The position numbers and the translations under genes are program-made. A stretch of 64,000 bases of DNA, taken from NCBI RefSeq assembly GCF_004364805.1, contig NZ_SOAP01000004.1:1-64000 (forward strand). The letters are read 5' to 3'. Shown here one piece after another: positions 24,906 through 34,692 of this stretch. The notes below the pieces were generated by a model. That model made no database searches and was not told the DNA's origin. It worked only from the letters and a program-made list of their open reading frames with translations. The stretch comes from Pelagimonas phthalicica. GTDB taxonomy: Bacteria; Pseudomonadota; Alphaproteobacteria; Rhodobacterales; Rhodobacteraceae. Every line of letters starts with the position of its first letter. Position 1 is the stretch's first letter.

Positions 24906-25832
24906 ATGATTGAGGTTTTGCTGAAAACGCTGCCATTCTTTGGCTTGATCGGGCTGGGCTATGGCGCGGCACGCACGCGGTTCTTTGATGAACAGGCCAC
25001 GGCAAACCTGACCAAGTTCGTGTTCTACTTTGCCCTGTCGGCGATGCTGTTCCGTTTTTCCGCCAATCTTTCGCTGGCGGAGATCTTTGATGCGCAATTG
25101 GCCGGGGCCTATCTGTTTGGCACCGCTGCGGTTTACGGCGTGGTGATGATCGTCGGTTTTCTGCGCCGCCTCGATGTCGCCACCGCCGCGATCGAAGCGC
25201 AGGTGGGGGCGATCGGCAATACCGGTTTTCTTGGCGTGCCGATGCTGGCGCTGCTTTTGGGACAACAGGCCATCGGCCCGATCATCCTTGTGCTGTCCAT
25301 CGACCTCATCGTGTTTTCCTCGCTTTTGGTGATCCTGATCACCGGCTCGCGCGAGGGGCGCTCCAAGCTGGCCATGGTGAAGACCGTCAGCATGGGCCTG
25401 CTGAAAAACCCGATGATCGTGTCGATCTCACTGGGGCTATGTGTGTCGGCCAGCGGCGTCACCCTGCCCGAGGTTGCCAATTCTTTCCTCACCACGCTGG
25501 GCAATGCCGCCACCCCCGGCGCGCTCTTTGCCATCGGCGCTTCGCTCGCGACGAAATCGGCGGAACGGATCGAGATTGCCGTCTGGCTCAGCTTTGCCAA
25601 GCTGATCCTGCACCCGCTCTTTGTCGCCATTGGCGTCTATTACCTGTTTCAGGTCGGCGACTACCCGGCCTCGGTGGCGATTTCCGCTGCCGCCCTGCCT
25701 GTGGCGGGCAATGTCTTTATCCTTGCCCAGCATTACGGCGTCGCGCCCCAGCGAGTCTCGGCGGCGATCCTGATTTCCACCGCCGTCAGCATCCTGACCG
25801 TCAGCTGGATCATCGCCGCTGTGACCGCCTGA
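24906..25832 (+). CDS. AEC-family (auxin efflux carrier-like) permease
   Basis: A 308-residue protein with two sets of about five helices, as in the bile/arsenite/riboflavin-type AEC family: TLPFFGLIGLGYGAARTRFFDEQATANLTKFVFYFALSAMLF at the start, GNTGFLGVPMLALLLG at the end of the first half, and AALPVAGNVFILAQHYG in the second. Bacterial members move malate, malonate or other organic acids; the substrate here is unknown. Divergent from the CPBP gene with 116 bases between. Confidence 0.85.
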   Translation: MIEVLLKTLPFFGLIGLGYGAARTRFFDEQATANLTKFVFYFALSAMLFRFSANLSLAEIFDAQLAGAYLFGTAAVYGVVMIVGFLRRLDVATAAIEAQVGAIGNTGFLGVPMLALLLGQQAIGPIILVLSIDLIVFSSLLVILITGSREGRSKLAMVKTVSMGLLKNPMIVSISLGLCVSASGVTLPEVANSFLTTLGNAATPGALFAIGASLATKSAERIEIAVWLSFAKLILHPLFVAIGVYYLFQVGDYPASVAISAAALPVAGNVFILAQHYGVAPQRVSAAILISTAVSILTVSWIIAAVTA

Positions 25833-25916
25833 CAGGGTCAGGAATCTCTGCCCTGACAGAACGCGCCCAAGGGGTTAGCCTGCGCGCAATTTATTCAAAC
25901 AGGGACATTGGGCATT

Positions 25917-26882
25917 ATGGAATATCTGGAAAAACTCCCCATCGAAAAGGGCTTTGCCGAGGTCTTTTATGACCGGATCGAACCCGAGCTGAACATGCTC
26001 GAAACCCAGCGCCAAAACATGCGCAAGGAAGGGCAGCGCAATTTCTGGATCATCATGGGGATCGGCATCGCCATCAGCGTCGCGGCGTTTTTCCTGCTGC
26101 AAGGCCATGAATGGCAATTCATGATCATGTTTGCAGGCATTGGTGGCGGGTTCTTTGTTGCCATGATCGGCAAGGGCCGCGCCACTGGTGGCTGGAGCAG
26201 CACCATCAACGATGTCATCATGCCGCCGGTCTGCGACTTTGTCGGCGACATGCACTATGATCGCCATGCGGGCAAAGGCTTTGGGCTCAGCCGCTTCACA
26301 TCGCTGAAACTGGTGGCCAATTACGATGATGCCAGCCTCGAAGACCGGATCGAAGGCACTTATAACGGCGTCGATTACGCCATGGTCGAGGCAACCCTGA
26401 CCAAGGAAAGCACCGATTCCGATGGAGACAGATCGGATTCAACCGTGTTTCGCGGGCTGCTGTTCCGCATCTCTCTGCTCAACGATGCCCCCTGCCCGAT
26501 CCTGATCACAAAGGATTATGGCAAGCTCGGCAATCGTTTTGCGGGCATGTTCTCGGGCGGCAAAGGGCGCGGCATGCCACGGGTTGAAACCGGCCACCCG
26601 GAGTTTGAGCGTTTTTTCGAGCTACATGCTGATCATGGCGAAGCGGCGCTGGAATACCTCCCCGATGCCTTCCTCGACAACCTGATGGATTTGGGCTCGA
26701 CCGATATTCGCTGTGCCTTTGACGGGCGCGACTTTCTGATGGCCATGGGGCGCAAACAGGATTTCCTGAAAATGCCCGGCATCAATCAGCCGATGTCCGA
26801 GCTGACCGGCGAGATCAACAAGGTCTTTGTCGACCTCGCCATGATCCGCCGGGTCATCGACCGCCTTACGAATTCGGCCTAA
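25917..26882 (+). CDS. DUF3137 membrane protein
   Basis: A 321-residue protein with two adjacent transmembrane segments (FWIIMGIGIAISVAAFFLL and FMIMFAGIGGGFFVAMIG, about 45-85) and a soluble C-terminal domain with the DUF3137 look (YNGVDYAMVEATL, VFRGLLFRISL, FERFFELHADHGEAALEYL). A TTG at 25908 is an alternative start. Family members are sometimes described as Galanin-like by automatic annotation, without support; the function is unknown. Monocistronic by spacing. Confidence 0.8.
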   Translation: MEYLEKLPIEKGFAEVFYDRIEPELNMLETQRQNMRKEGQRNFWIIMGIGIAISVAAFFLLQGHEWQFMIMFAGIGGGFFVAMIGKGRATGGWSSTINDVIMPPVCDFVGDMHYDRHAGKGFGLSRFTSLKLVANYDDASLEDRIEGTYNGVDYAMVEATLTKESTDSDGDRSDSTVFRGLLFRISLLNDAPCPILITKDYGKLGNRFAGMFSGGKGRGMPRVETGHPEFERFFELHADHGEAALEYLPDAFLDNLMDLGSTDIRCAFDGRDFLMAMGRKQDFLKMPGINQPMSELTGEINKVFVDLAMIRRVIDRLTNSA

Positions 26883-26909
26883 CAGCCTGGTTAGCAAACT
26901 CCACCCGGG

Positions 26910-26956
26910 TTTCTTCTTGGCCCAAATACTCCGGGGGTGAGGGGGCTGGCCCCCTC
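26910..26956. repeat. Terminator-like intergenic repeat, forward copy
   Basis: TTTCTTCTTGGCCCAAATA, then CTCCGGGGGTG and the hairpin AGGGGG-CTGG-CCCCCT (26940-26955). An inverted relative is at 33405-33454. It follows the DUF3137 stop by 28 bases. Both copies follow a gene end and contain a strong GC hairpin next to a T-rich start, so a role in transcript ends is possible. Confidence 0.6.
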
Positions 26957-27063
26957 TCCTGCCAGCCCCTCAAACGAATCCCTTGCCTTATGGGCGCATT
27001 CCTCCTATATCCCCCTCAACAGCGGCGTGCTGGGGTCCACACCCACCACCCACCGGGAAAGAT

Positions 27064-27092
27064 GCACGGGCCGCTGGCCCGTTTTTTTGTGC
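27064..27092 (+). terminator. Terminator hairpin ahead of rimP (possible attenuator)
   Basis: Perfect stem ACGGGCC (27066-27072) / GGCCCGT (27076-27082) with loop GCT, followed by seven T. A second hairpin TTGCAGG/CCTGCAA (27093-27111) lies between it and the rimP SD. It is 182 bases past the previous stop and only 44 bases before rimP, the position expected for leader attenuation; ending of upstream transcripts is the alternative. Confidence 0.7.
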
Positions 27093-27135
27093 TTGCAGGA
27101 TCCGCCTGCAACAAGTGCCGGAAAGGCAGACAAAC

Positions 27136-27717
27136 ATGAGTGATCTCATCGCCAAATCCGCCATGGATCGGCGTATCGCTGAAATCATCGCCCCTGTCAT
27201 CGAGGATATGGGGTTTGAACTGGTGCGCATCCGCCTGATGGGCGGCAACACCAAGACCTTGCAAATCATGGCCGAACGCCCCGAGGGCGGCATCGAAGTT
27301 GACCAATGCGCCGAAATCTCCATCGCGGTCAGCGCCATTCTGGATGTCGAGGATCCGGTGACGGACGCCTATAACCTTGAGGTCTCCAGCCCCGGCATCG
27401 ACCGCCCCCTGACCCGCCTCAAGGATTTCGCCAATTTCGAAGGCTATGAGGCCAAGCTGGAAACCGCCGACCTGATCGACGGGCGCAAGCGCTTTCGCGG
27501 CATTCTGGCCGGGGTCGAAGACAATGATGTGCTGATCAACACCGACCAGGACGGCGAAACCGTCACCATCGGCCTGAACTACGACTGGCTGGCCGAGGCC
27601 AAGCTGGTCATGACCGACGAGCTGGTCACTGAAATGCTGCGTGCGCGCAAAGCGCAGGCTGTGGATGAATCCAAATTCGATGAAATCGAGGCCGAAACCG
27701 GCCCGCAGGAGGAGTAA
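27136..27717 (+). CDS. rimP: Ribosome maturation factor RimP
   Basis: A 193-residue protein of normal length. It has the N-terminal RimP domain ([49 protein letters not shown]) with the signature [25 protein letters not shown], and a C-terminal SH3-like domain ([12 protein letters not shown]). It helps 30S subunit assembly. The ATG at 27136 follows GGAAAGGCAG; the longer frame from 26983 crosses the terminator hairpin and is rejected. First gene of rimP-nusA-ylxR-infB. Confidence 0.95.
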   Translation: MSDLIAKSAMDRRIAEIIAPVIEDMGFELVRIRLMGGNTKTLQIMAERPEGGIEVDQCAEISIAVSAILDVEDPVTDAYNLEVSSPGIDRPLTRLKDFANFEGYEAKLETADLIDGRKRFRGILAGVEDNDVLINTDQDGETVTIGLNYDWLAEAKLVMTDELVTEMLRARKAQAVDESKFDEIEAETGPQEE

Positions 27718-27722
27718 GAGCG

Positions 27723-29339
27723 ATGGCAATCACCTCTGCCAACCAGCTGGAACTGCTGCAAACCGCCGAAGCGGTGGCACGCGAAAAGATGATCGACCCC
27801 GGTCTGGTTGTCGAAGCCATGGAAGAAAGCCTCGCCCGGGCGGCGAAATCACGCTACGGCGCGGAAATGGACATCCGTGTCTCGATTGACCGCAAGACCG
27901 GCAAGGCGACCTTTACCCGCGTGCGCACCGTCGTCGATGAGGAGGAGCTGGAAAACTACCAGGCGGAAATGACCGTCGAGACGGCCAAGCAATATATGGC
28001 AGACCCTCAGATCGGCGACACCTTTGTCGAAGAGGTTCCTCCGGTGGAGCTGGGCCGTATCGCCGCGCAATCCGCCAAGCAGGTCATCCTGCAAAAGGTG
28101 CGCGAAGCCGAGCGTGACCGCCAGTTCGAAGAATTCCAGGATCGCGCCGGCACCATCATCAACGGTGCTGTGAAGCGCGAAGAATATGGCAACGTGATTG
28201 TCGATGTGGGCCGTGGCGAAGCCATGCTGCGCCGCAATGAAAAGATCGGCCGCGAAAGCTATCGCCCCGGCGACCGCGTGCGCTGCTTCATCAAGGATGT
28301 GCGCCGCGAAACCCGTGGCCCGCAGATCTTCCTCAGCCGCACCGCGCCGGAATTCATGGCCGAGCTGTTCAAGATGGAAGTGCCGGAAATCTATGACGGC
28401 ATCATCGAGATCAAGGCCGTGGCCCGTGACCCGGGTTCGCGCGCCAAGATCGCCGTGATCTCGCACGATGGCGGCATCGACCCTGTTGGGGCTTGCGTTG
28501 GTATGCGTGGCTCCCGCGTTCAGGCGGTTGTGAACGAGCTTCAAGGCGAAAAGATCGACATCATTCCCTGGAATGAAGACACGCCGACCTTCCTGGTGAA
28601 CGCTCTGCAACCTGCCGAGGTTTCCAAGGTGGTTCTGGACGAAGAGGCCGAGCGCATCGAAGTTGTCGTTCCTGACGAGCAGCTGTCGCTGGCGATTGGT
28701 CGTCGCGGTCAAAACGTGCGTCTGGCGTCGCAGCTCACCGGTCTGGATATCGACATCATGACCGAATCCGAGGAATCGGAGCGCCGTCAGAAAGAATTCG
28801 AACAGCGCACCAAGCTGTTCATGGAAACGCTGGATCTGGACGAATTCTTTGCCCAGCTGCTGGTGTCTGAGGGCTTCACCAATCTCGAAGAAGTCGCCTA
28901 TGTCGAAATCGACGAGCTGCTGGTGATTGACGGTGTTGACGAAGACACCGCCAACGAACTCCAGACCCGCGCCCGTGAATTCCTTGAGGCACAGGCCCGC
29001 AAGGCGATGGAACGCGCGCAGGAACTGGGTGTTCAGCAAAACCTCATCGATTTTGAGGGCCTGACCCCGCAGATGATCGAAGCTTTGGCCGAGGACGGTG
29101 TTCTTTCGCTCGAAGATTTCGCCACCTGCGCCGACTGGGAGCTGGCCGGTGGCTGGACCACCGTTGATGGTCAGCGCGTCAAGGATGACGGTCTGCTCGA
29201 AAAGTTCGACGTCGATCTCGAAGAGGCGCAGAACATGGTCATGACCGCGCGCATCCTGCTGGGCTGGGTTGACCCTGCCGAGTTGGAAGCAGCCGAGGAA
29301 GAAGACGGCGAAGATGCAGCAACCGAGGAAGAGGTCTGA
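27723..29339 (+). CDS. nusA: Transcription termination/antitermination protein NusA
   Basis: A 538-residue protein with the NusA N-terminal RNA-polymerase-binding domain (residues 1-125), S1 domain (~135-200, GTIINGAVKREEYGNVIVDVGRGEAMLRRNE), two KH domains (CVGMRGSRVQAVVNELQGEKIDIIPW; LAIGRRGQNVRLASQLTG) and C-terminal acidic repeats with helix-hairpin-helix character (LLVSEGFTNLEEVAYV; LAEDGVLSLEDFATC) as in other alphaproteobacteria. It ends in an acidic tail. Five bases separate it from rimP; SD AGGAGG overlaps the rimP end. Confidence 0.97.
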   Translation: MAITSANQLELLQTAEAVAREKMIDPGLVVEAMEESLARAAKSRYGAEMDIRVSIDRKTGKATFTRVRTVVDEEELENYQAEMTVETAKQYMADPQIGDTFVEEVPPVELGRIAAQSAKQVILQKVREAERDRQFEEFQDRAGTIINGAVKREEYGNVIVDVGRGEAMLRRNEKIGRESYRPGDRVRCFIKDVRRETRGPQIFLSRTAPEFMAELFKMEVPEIYDGIIEIKAVARDPGSRAKIAVISHDGGIDPVGACVGMRGSRVQAVVNELQGEKIDIIPWNEDTPTFLVNALQPAEVSKVVLDEEAERIEVVVPDEQLSLAIGRRGQNVRLASQLTGLDIDIMTESEESERRQKEFEQRTKLFMETLDLDEFFAQLLVSEGFTNLEEVAYVEIDELLVIDGVDEDTANELQTRAREFLEAQARKAMERAQELGVQQNLIDFEGLTPQMIEALAEDGVLSLEDFATCADWELAGGWTTVDGQRVKDDGLLEKFDVDLEEAQNMVMTARILLGWVDPAELEAAEEEDGEDAATEEEV

Positions 29340-29344
29340 ACCTG

Positions 29345-29995
29345 ATGTCCCGAGGCGGCCAGACAAAAAACCGCGAAGACGGTCCGGAACGCAAATGCAT
29401 CGCCACAGGCGAGGCACAGCCGAAAACCGGCCTCATTCGCTTTGTTCTGGGGCCGGATGGACGAATCGTGCCAGACTTAGCTGGTAAATTGCCCGGTCGG
29501 GGCGTATATGTGAGTTCCGACCGCAAAGCGCTGGACAAAGCCATCTCAAAAGGCCTTTTTCAGCGCTCCCTGAAACAGCCGGTGAAACTGCCCGAAGGGC
29601 TGCTTGAGCTGCTGGAACAAATGTTGGTGCGCCGGGTGATCGACCTGATCAGCCTTGCGCGCAAATCCGGGGATGCGGTTTCTGGCTACGAAAAGGTCAA
29701 GGATTGGCTGATGAAGGATCAGGCGGATGTCCTGATTCAGGCAACAGACGGTTCCGAGCGCGGCAAGACCAAGCTCAGCACACCTTATGGTGGAACATAT
29801 ATAGGATGGCTCTCAGCGGATGAGCTGGGAATGGCGTTTGGGCGTCAATCTGTAATACATGCGGCGCTAGGCACTGGCGGTCTGGCCTCACGTGTTGTAG
29901 AGGAAGCCCAAAGATTGAAGGGTATGCGTGTTCCGGCGTCCAAATCAGGGGCGAAAGACACGGATCGCGGCGGCAGGGGCCGCCGGAAAGGATAA
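29345..29995 (+). CDS. YlxR (DUF448) RNA-binding protein with L7Ae-like domain
   Basis: A 216-residue protein. The N-terminal YlxR domain has [42 protein letters not shown]; residues ~95-190 form an L7Ae/YlxQ-like domain ([46 protein letters not shown]), a fusion common in alphaproteobacteria. It ends in a basic Gly/Arg tail. Placement between nusA and infB is the standard one. Likely binds nucleic acid; the exact role is not settled. Confidence 0.92.
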   Translation: MSRGGQTKNREDGPERKCIATGEAQPKTGLIRFVLGPDGRIVPDLAGKLPGRGVYVSSDRKALDKAISKGLFQRSLKQPVKLPEGLLELLEQMLVRRVIDLISLARKSGDAVSGYEKVKDWLMKDQADVLIQATDGSERGKTKLSTPYGGTYIGWLSADELGMAFGRQSVIHAALGTGGLASRVVEEAQRLKGMRVPASKSGAKDTDRGGRGRRKG

Positions 29996-30003
29996 GAAGC
30001 TTC

Positions 30004-32490
30004 ATGAGCGATAACGACGGCAAAAAGACATTGGGACTGCGCGGTGGCGCCCGTTCGGGCAATGTGAAGCAGAGCTTCAGCCATGGCCGCACCAAGAACG
30101 TCGTGGTGGAAACCAAGCGCAAGCGCGTTGTGGTCCCCAAGCCGGGTGCGGCTGGGGCCAAGGGCGCTGCTGGCCCGGCAGGCGGTGGTGGCAAGCGCCC
30201 CGCTGGCATCTCTGATGCGGAAATGGAACGTCGTCTCAAGGCGTTGCAGGCTGCGAAAGCCCGCGAAGCCGAAGAGACAGCCAAGCGCGAAGCCGAGGAA
30301 AAGGCCCGCGCCGAAGCCCGCGAGCGTCAGCGCGCCGAGAAGGAACAGAAAGAGCGCGAACAGCGCGAAGCTGAAGAACGCGCGCGCAAGAAGGCCGAAG
30401 ACGAAGAGCGTAAGGCCAAGGAAGCCGCTGAGGCTGCCAAGCGCGCTGCGGCGGCTCCGGCCCCCGCTCCGGCCCGCGACGACGCACCGAATCGCGGCAA
30501 GGCCAAAGAGGCTGCTCCGCGTCGTGACGACCGTGGCAACAACAATGACCGCAACGATCGCAATCAGCGCGGCCGTGGCCGCGATGACAATCGTCGCAGC
30601 GGCAAGCTGACGCTGAATCAGGCGCTGGGTGGCGACGGCAATCGCGGTCGCTCCATGGCCGCGATGAAGCGCAAGCAGGAACGCGCCCGTCAAAAAGCGA
30701 TGGGTGGCACCCAGCAGCGTGAGAAGGTTGTGCGCGACGTTCAGCTGCCCGAGGCAATCACCGTGGCGGAACTCGCCAACCGGATGGCCGAACGCGTGGC
30801 AGATGTGGTCAAGGCCCTGATGACCAATGGCATCATGGCGACCCAGAACCAGACCATCGACCAGGACACTGCGGAACTCATCATCGAAGAGTTCGGCCAC
30901 AAGGTGACCCGCGTTTCTGACGCTGACGTCGAAGACGTGATTCAACAGGTCGAAGACAAGGAAGAAGATCTGCAAGGTCGTCCGCCTGTCATCACCATCA
31001 TGGGTCACGTTGACCACGGTAAAACCTCGCTCTTGGACGCGATCCGCAATGCCAAGGTGACCGCAGGCGAAGCCGGCGGCATCACCCAGCATATCGGCGC
31101 CTATCAGGTGAAAACCGATGGCGGCACCGTGCTGAGCTTCCTCGATACTCCGGGCCACGCGGCCTTTACCTCGATGCGCTCGCGTGGTGCTCAGGTGACG
31201 GATATCGTTGTTCTGGTGGTTGCGGCTGACGATGCGGTGATGCCGCAGACCGTCGAAGCGATCAACCACGCCAAGGCGGCTCAGGTTCCGATGATCGTGG
31301 CGATCAACAAGATCGACAAACCAACCGCGAACCCGACCAAGGTGCGCACAGACCTGCTCCAGCACGAGGTTGTGGTGGAACAGATGTCCGGTGAAGTACA
31401 GGATGTCGAAGTCTCTGCCCATACCGGTCAGGGTCTGGATGAACTGCTCGAAGCGATTGCGCTGCAGGCGGAAATTCTGGAACTCAAAGCCAACCCGGAT
31501 CGCAATGCCGAAGGCGCGGTGATCGAGGCGCAGCTGGATGTGGGCCGCGGCCCTGTTGCCACCGTTCTGGTTCAGAACGGCACCCTGCGCACCGGCGATA
31601 TCTTTGTTGTGGGTGAGCAATACGGTAAGGTCCGTGCTCTGATCAACGACAAGGGCGAGCGCGTCAAAGAGGCGGGCCCGTCGGTTCCGGTCGAGGTTCT
31701 GGGTCTCAACGGCACACCCGAAGCGGGTGACGTGTTGAACGTGGTGGAAACCGATGCTCAGGCGCGCGAGATCGCCGAATATCGTGCCAACCTTGCCAAG
31801 GAAAAGCGCGCCGCTGCCGGTGCCGCGACCACCCTGGAACAGCTGATGCAGAAGGCCAAGGAAGACGAAAACGTCTCCGAACTGCCTGTTCTGGTCAAAG
31901 CAGACGTACAGGGTTCGTCCGAGGCGATCGTTCAGGCGCTGGAAAAAGTCGGCAACGACGAGGTACGCGTGCGCGTGCTGCATTCCGGTGTTGGCGCGAT
32001 CACCGAGACCGATGTCGGCCTGGCCGAAGCCTCGGGCTGCCCGGTCATTGGCTTTAACGTCCGTGCAAACGCCTCGGCCCGCAACGCGGCCAACCAGAAG
32101 GGCGTTGAGATCCGTTACTATAGCGTGATCTATGACCTGGTGGATGATGTGAAAGCGGCGGCCTCTGGCCTGCTCGAAGCAGAGATCCGCGAGAACTTCA
32201 TCGGCTATGCGAGCATCAAAGAGGTGTTCAAGGTCACAGGCGTTGGCAAGGTTGCCGGTTGTATCGTCACCGAAGGTGTGGCGCGCCGTTCTGCCGGTGT
32301 GCGTCTGCTGCGCGACAACGTGGTGATCCACGAAGGCACGCTGAAAACCCTCAAACGCTTCAAGGACGAAGTGGCCGAGGTTCAGTCGGGTCAGGAATGC
32401 GGTATGGCGTTTGAAAACTACGACGATATCCGCGCTGATGACGTGATCGAAATCTTCGAGCGCGAAGAGATCGAACGCACGCTGGACTAA
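30004..32490 (+). CDS. infB: Translation initiation factor IF-2
   Basis: An 828-residue IF-2. The first ~260 residues include a highly charged Glu/Lys/Arg/Ala coiled-coil stretch (~residues 75-150) and an Arg/Asn/Asp-rich segment. The G domain follows with GHVDHGKT (~333-340), DTPGH and NKID, then domains II-IV including [17 protein letters not shown] and the C-terminal fMet-tRNA-binding region ([29 protein letters not shown]). It brings initiator tRNA to the 30S subunit. Last gene of its operon, with a terminator at 32524. Confidence 0.97.
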   Translation: MSDNDGKKTLGLRGGARSGNVKQSFSHGRTKNVVVETKRKRVVVPKPGAAGAKGAAGPAGGGGKRPAGISDAEMERRLKALQAAKAREAEETAKREAEEKARAEARERQRAEKEQKEREQREAEERARKKAEDEERKAKEAAEAAKRAAAAPAPAPARDDAPNRGKAKEAAPRRDDRGNNNDRNDRNQRGRGRDDNRRSGKLTLNQALGGDGNRGRSMAAMKRKQERARQKAMGGTQQREKVVRDVQLPEAITVAELANRMAERVADVVKALMTNGIMATQNQTIDQDTAELIIEEFGHKVTRVSDADVEDVIQQVEDKEEDLQGRPPVITIMGHVDHGKTSLLDAIRNAKVTAGEAGGITQHIGAYQVKTDGGTVLSFLDTPGHAAFTSMRSRGAQVTDIVVLVVAADDAVMPQTVEAINHAKAAQVPMIVAINKIDKPTANPTKVRTDLLQHEVVVEQMSGEVQDVEVSAHTGQGLDELLEAIALQAEILELKANPDRNAEGAVIEAQLDVGRGPVATVLVQNGTLRTGDIFVVGEQYGKVRALINDKGERVKEAGPSVPVEVLGLNGTPEAGDVLNVVETDAQAREIAEYRANLAKEKRAAAGAATTLEQLMQKAKEDENVSELPVLVKADVQGSSEAIVQALEKVGNDEVRVRVLHSGVGAITETDVGLAEASGCPVIGFNVRANASARNAANQKGVEIRYYSVIYDLVDDVKAAASGLLEAEIRENFIGYASIKEVFKVTGVGKVAGCIVTEGVARRSAGVRLLRDNVVIHEGTLKTLKRFKDEVAEVQSGQECGMAFENYDDIRADDVIEIFEREEIERTLD

Positions 32491-32523
32491 GTCTTTTGGT
32501 CGGCACCGATCACAAAACAAGAA

Positions 32524-32550
32524 AAACCCCCGAAGGACCTTCGGGGGTTT
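32524..32550. terminator. Terminator after infB (works both ways)
   Basis: AAACCCCCGAAGG-A-CCTTCGGGGGTTTTTC: a perfect stem with A-tract on one side and T-tract on the other. It can end infB transcripts and those of the small minus-strand gene at 32587. Confidence 0.88.
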
Positions 32551-32586
32551 TTCTTTGGTGGCTTTGACCGTTCCTGAGGGTGGAGT

Positions 32587-32730
32587 TTAAGCCGCCTGAG
32601 CAATGGGCTTGACAAGGCGACCAACATAAAGCTTGTCACCAACGCGCACACAAACCCGCCCATCTGGTAAGGTCTTCTCAAATTGCCCCTGAATGGAAAC
32701 GCAGCTTCCCAGGGTGATTGTTCTAATCAT
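32587..32730 (-). CDS. Small conserved-looking protein (47 residues)
   Basis: A short protein, MIRTITLGSCVSIQGQFEKT..., with a beta-rich pattern (VSIQGQFEKTLPDGRVCVRVGDKLYVGRLV) and two cysteines. The ATG at 32730 is preceded by GGGGAGAAC, a good ribosome-binding site, and is preferred to an upstream start at 32865. It converges on infB and shares its terminator. Family not recognised. The 249 bases between it and mutT hold no supported gene. Confidence 0.55.
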   Translation of the reverse strand: MIRTITLGSCVSIQGQFEKTLPDGRVCVRVGDKLYVGRLVKPIAQAA

Positions 32731-32979
32731 GGCAGTTCTCCCCAAAGACCGTGCTGAACACAGCGAAACGTGATGATCTGCGAAGGGATGTGGTGTGACC
32801 GCGACAGTCCGGGTTGCCCCAGCCAAAAGCGCAAACATGTGTCCAGGCCCCTCCTCAGACAACACGAGTCAAACCTATAAAAGATAGGTTAACAGAATCC
32901 TGCACCAGCGGACGCAACCTCGCGAAAATGTGCAACAGGGTGAGGGGTTGCCCCTAATGTCTGGTCCCAGTGCGTAACC

Positions 32980-33378
32980 CTAGAGCCAATCACGCAAGAT
33001 CGGGATCAGGGGAATATCTGCCGGGGGCATGGGATAATCGCGCAGCTCGCTGGCGCGGACCCATTTCAGGGTCTGCCCCTCTTGGGCCTGCGGGATACCC
33101 TCCCATTTGCGGCAGGCAAAGAGCGGCATGAGCAGGTGGAAATCATCATAGGTGTGCGAAGCAAAGGTCAGCGGAGCCAGACAACTGGCCCAGGTGTCGA
33201 TGCCCAGCTCTTCTTGCAATTCCCGGATCAGGGCCGCCTCGGGGGTTTCGCCCGGTTCAACCTTGCCCCCGGGAAATTCCCACAGCCCGGCCATGGATTT
33301 TCCCTCGGGGCGTTGGGCCAGCAGAATGCGGCCATCAGCGTCAATCAGGGCAACGGCTGAAACAAGAATGGTTTTCAC
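32980..33378 (-). CDS. mutT: 8-oxo-dGTP diphosphatase MutT
   Basis: A 132-residue Nudix hydrolase. The Nudix box is GGKVEPGETPEAALIRELQEELGI (residues ~37-60), preceded by AQRPEGKSMAGLWEFPG, which is the MutT subgroup pattern; SHTYDDFHLLMPLFACRKWEG follows. It removes oxidised dGTP from the nucleotide pool. Located downstream of argJ on the same strand, 93 bases away with a repeat between. Confidence 0.92.
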   Translation of the reverse strand: MKTILVSAVALIDADGRILLAQRPEGKSMAGLWEFPGGKVEPGETPEAALIRELQEELGIDTWASCLAPLTFASHTYDDFHLLMPLFACRKWEGIPQAQEGQTLKWVRASELRDYPMPPADIPLIPILRDWL

Positions 33379-33404
33379 GGGAATGCTCCTGTTCGCGGGC
33401 GGGT

Positions 33405-33454
33405 GCGAGGGGCCAGCCCCTCGCGCTCCCCGGGATATTTTTGGCCCAAAGAAA
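33405..33454. repeat. Terminator-like intergenic repeat, inverted copy
   Basis: A perfect hairpin GCGAGGGG-CCAG-CCCCTCGC (33405-33424), then GCTCCCCGGGATATTTTTGGCCCAAAGAAA. On the minus strand it reads like the repeat at 26910-26956. It lies between the argJ stop and the mutT start. Confidence 0.6.
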
Positions 33455-33471
33455 CCATGAGGGCGCGTGTG

Positions 33472-34692
33472 TTATGATCGGTAATCGGCGTTGATGCTGA
33501 TATATTGATGGGTGAGGTCGCAGGTCCAGACGGTGGAGCAGCCCTGACCAAGGCCGAGATCGACGGTGATGTCGATTTCTTGTTCTTTCATCAGCGCCGC
33601 CCCGTCCTCTTCGCGGTAGCTGTCGGCGACCCAGCCGCTTTCGGCGACAAGCACATCGCCAAAGCGGATCGAGAGCAGGTCACGATCTGCCGCCGCGCCG
33701 GATTTACCGATGGCCATGACGATTCGGCCCCAATTGGGGTCCTCGCCAGCGATGGCGGTTTTGACCAGCGGCGAATTGGCGATGGCCAGCGCATGGGTGC
33801 GGGCGTCTGCATCATTGGCCGCGCCGGTCACGTTGATGGTGACGAATTTGCTCGCCCCTTCACCGTCGCGCACCACCTGATGGGCAAGGTCGAGAAAGAC
33901 TGCTTCCATGGCCTTGGCAAAGGCGTCATGACCGGTGACATCAACGCCAGAGGCCCCTGTGGCCGCCATCAAAAGCGTGTCCGAGGTGGAGGTGTCGCTG
34001 TCAACCGTGATGCAGTTGAAACTGCGCGCATTTATGCCGCTGACCAGAGCTTGCAGATCGGCGCGGGCGACTTTGGCGTCGGTGAAGATATAGACCAGCA
34101 TGGTCGCCATATCCGGCGCAACCATGCCCGAGCCTTTGGCAAAACCGGCGATATTGACGGTCTGGCCGTCGATCTCGACCGCGGCTGAGGCCCCTTTGGG
34201 GAATGTGTCGGTGGTCATGATCGCCTCGGCGGCGGGTTTCAGTGCGGTTTCATCCAGCGTCGCGACCAGCTCGCCCACCTTGCCGGTGATGCGGTCATGG
34301 GGCAGGCGTTCGCCAATCACCCCGGTCGAAGAGGTAAAGACCCGTGTCTCGGGCAGGCCCGTCGCCTCGGCCACCGCCTGGCAGATCGCCGCGACAGAGC
34401 CATCACCGGCCTTGCCGGTGAACGCGTTGGAATTGCCCGAATTCACGATGATCGCTGCACCAGCATCGCTGTCAGCGCCAATCTTGGCCTGACAGTCCAG
34501 CACGTTAGAGGAGCGCGTCGCGGATCGTGTAAACACCCCGGCCATCACCGACCCCGGATCGAGCACGGCCAGCATGACATCGGTTCGGCCCTGATATTTC
34601 ACCCCCGCAGCGGCCGCGGCAAAGCGCGCGCCTTTGATCATGGGCAGGTCAGGAAAGTGTTCTGGGGCCAGAGGCGACCGGGGCAGTGTCAT
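33472..34692 (-). CDS. argJ: Glutamate N-acetyltransferase/amino-acid acetyltransferase ArgJ
   Basis: A 406-residue bifunctional enzyme of the cyclic arginine pathway. The self-cleavage site is in KGSGMVAPDMATMLVYIFTDA, with Thr197 (ATML) as the expected nucleophile that becomes the N-terminus of the beta chain. Also present are NSGNSNAFTGKAG, SSTGVIGERLP and SDTSTSDTLL. It moves acetyl from N-acetylornithine to glutamate. It starts one codon after the parvulin stop (TAAATG), so the two are translationally linked. Confidence 0.95.
   Translation of the reverse strand: MTLPRSPLAPEHFPDLPMIKGARFAAAAAGVKYQGRTDVMLAVLDPGSVMAGVFTRSATRSSNVLDCQAKIGADSDAGAAIIVNSGNSNAFTGKAGDGSVAAICQAVAEATGLPETRVFTSSTGVIGERLPHDRITGKVGELVATLDETALKPAAEAIMTTDTFPKGASAAVEIDGQTVNIAGFAKGSGMVAPDMATMLVYIFTDAKVARADLQALVSGINARSFNCITVDSDTSTSDTLLMAATGASGVDVTGHDAFAKAMEAVFLDLAHQVVRDGEGASKFVTINVTGAANDADARTHALAIANSPLVKTAIAGEDPNWGRIVMAIGKSGAAADRDLLSIRFGDVLVAESGWVADSYREEDGAALMKEQEIDITVDLGLGQGCSTVWTCDLTHQYISINADYRS

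Noticed and set aside
29845-32520. An 891-codon open frame opposite infB, and similar long frames opposite nusA (27849-29417) and secA (35708-38272)
   Set aside because: They are shadows of high-GC genes with strong third-position bias; their translations lack domains, and the sense strand carries complete known proteins.
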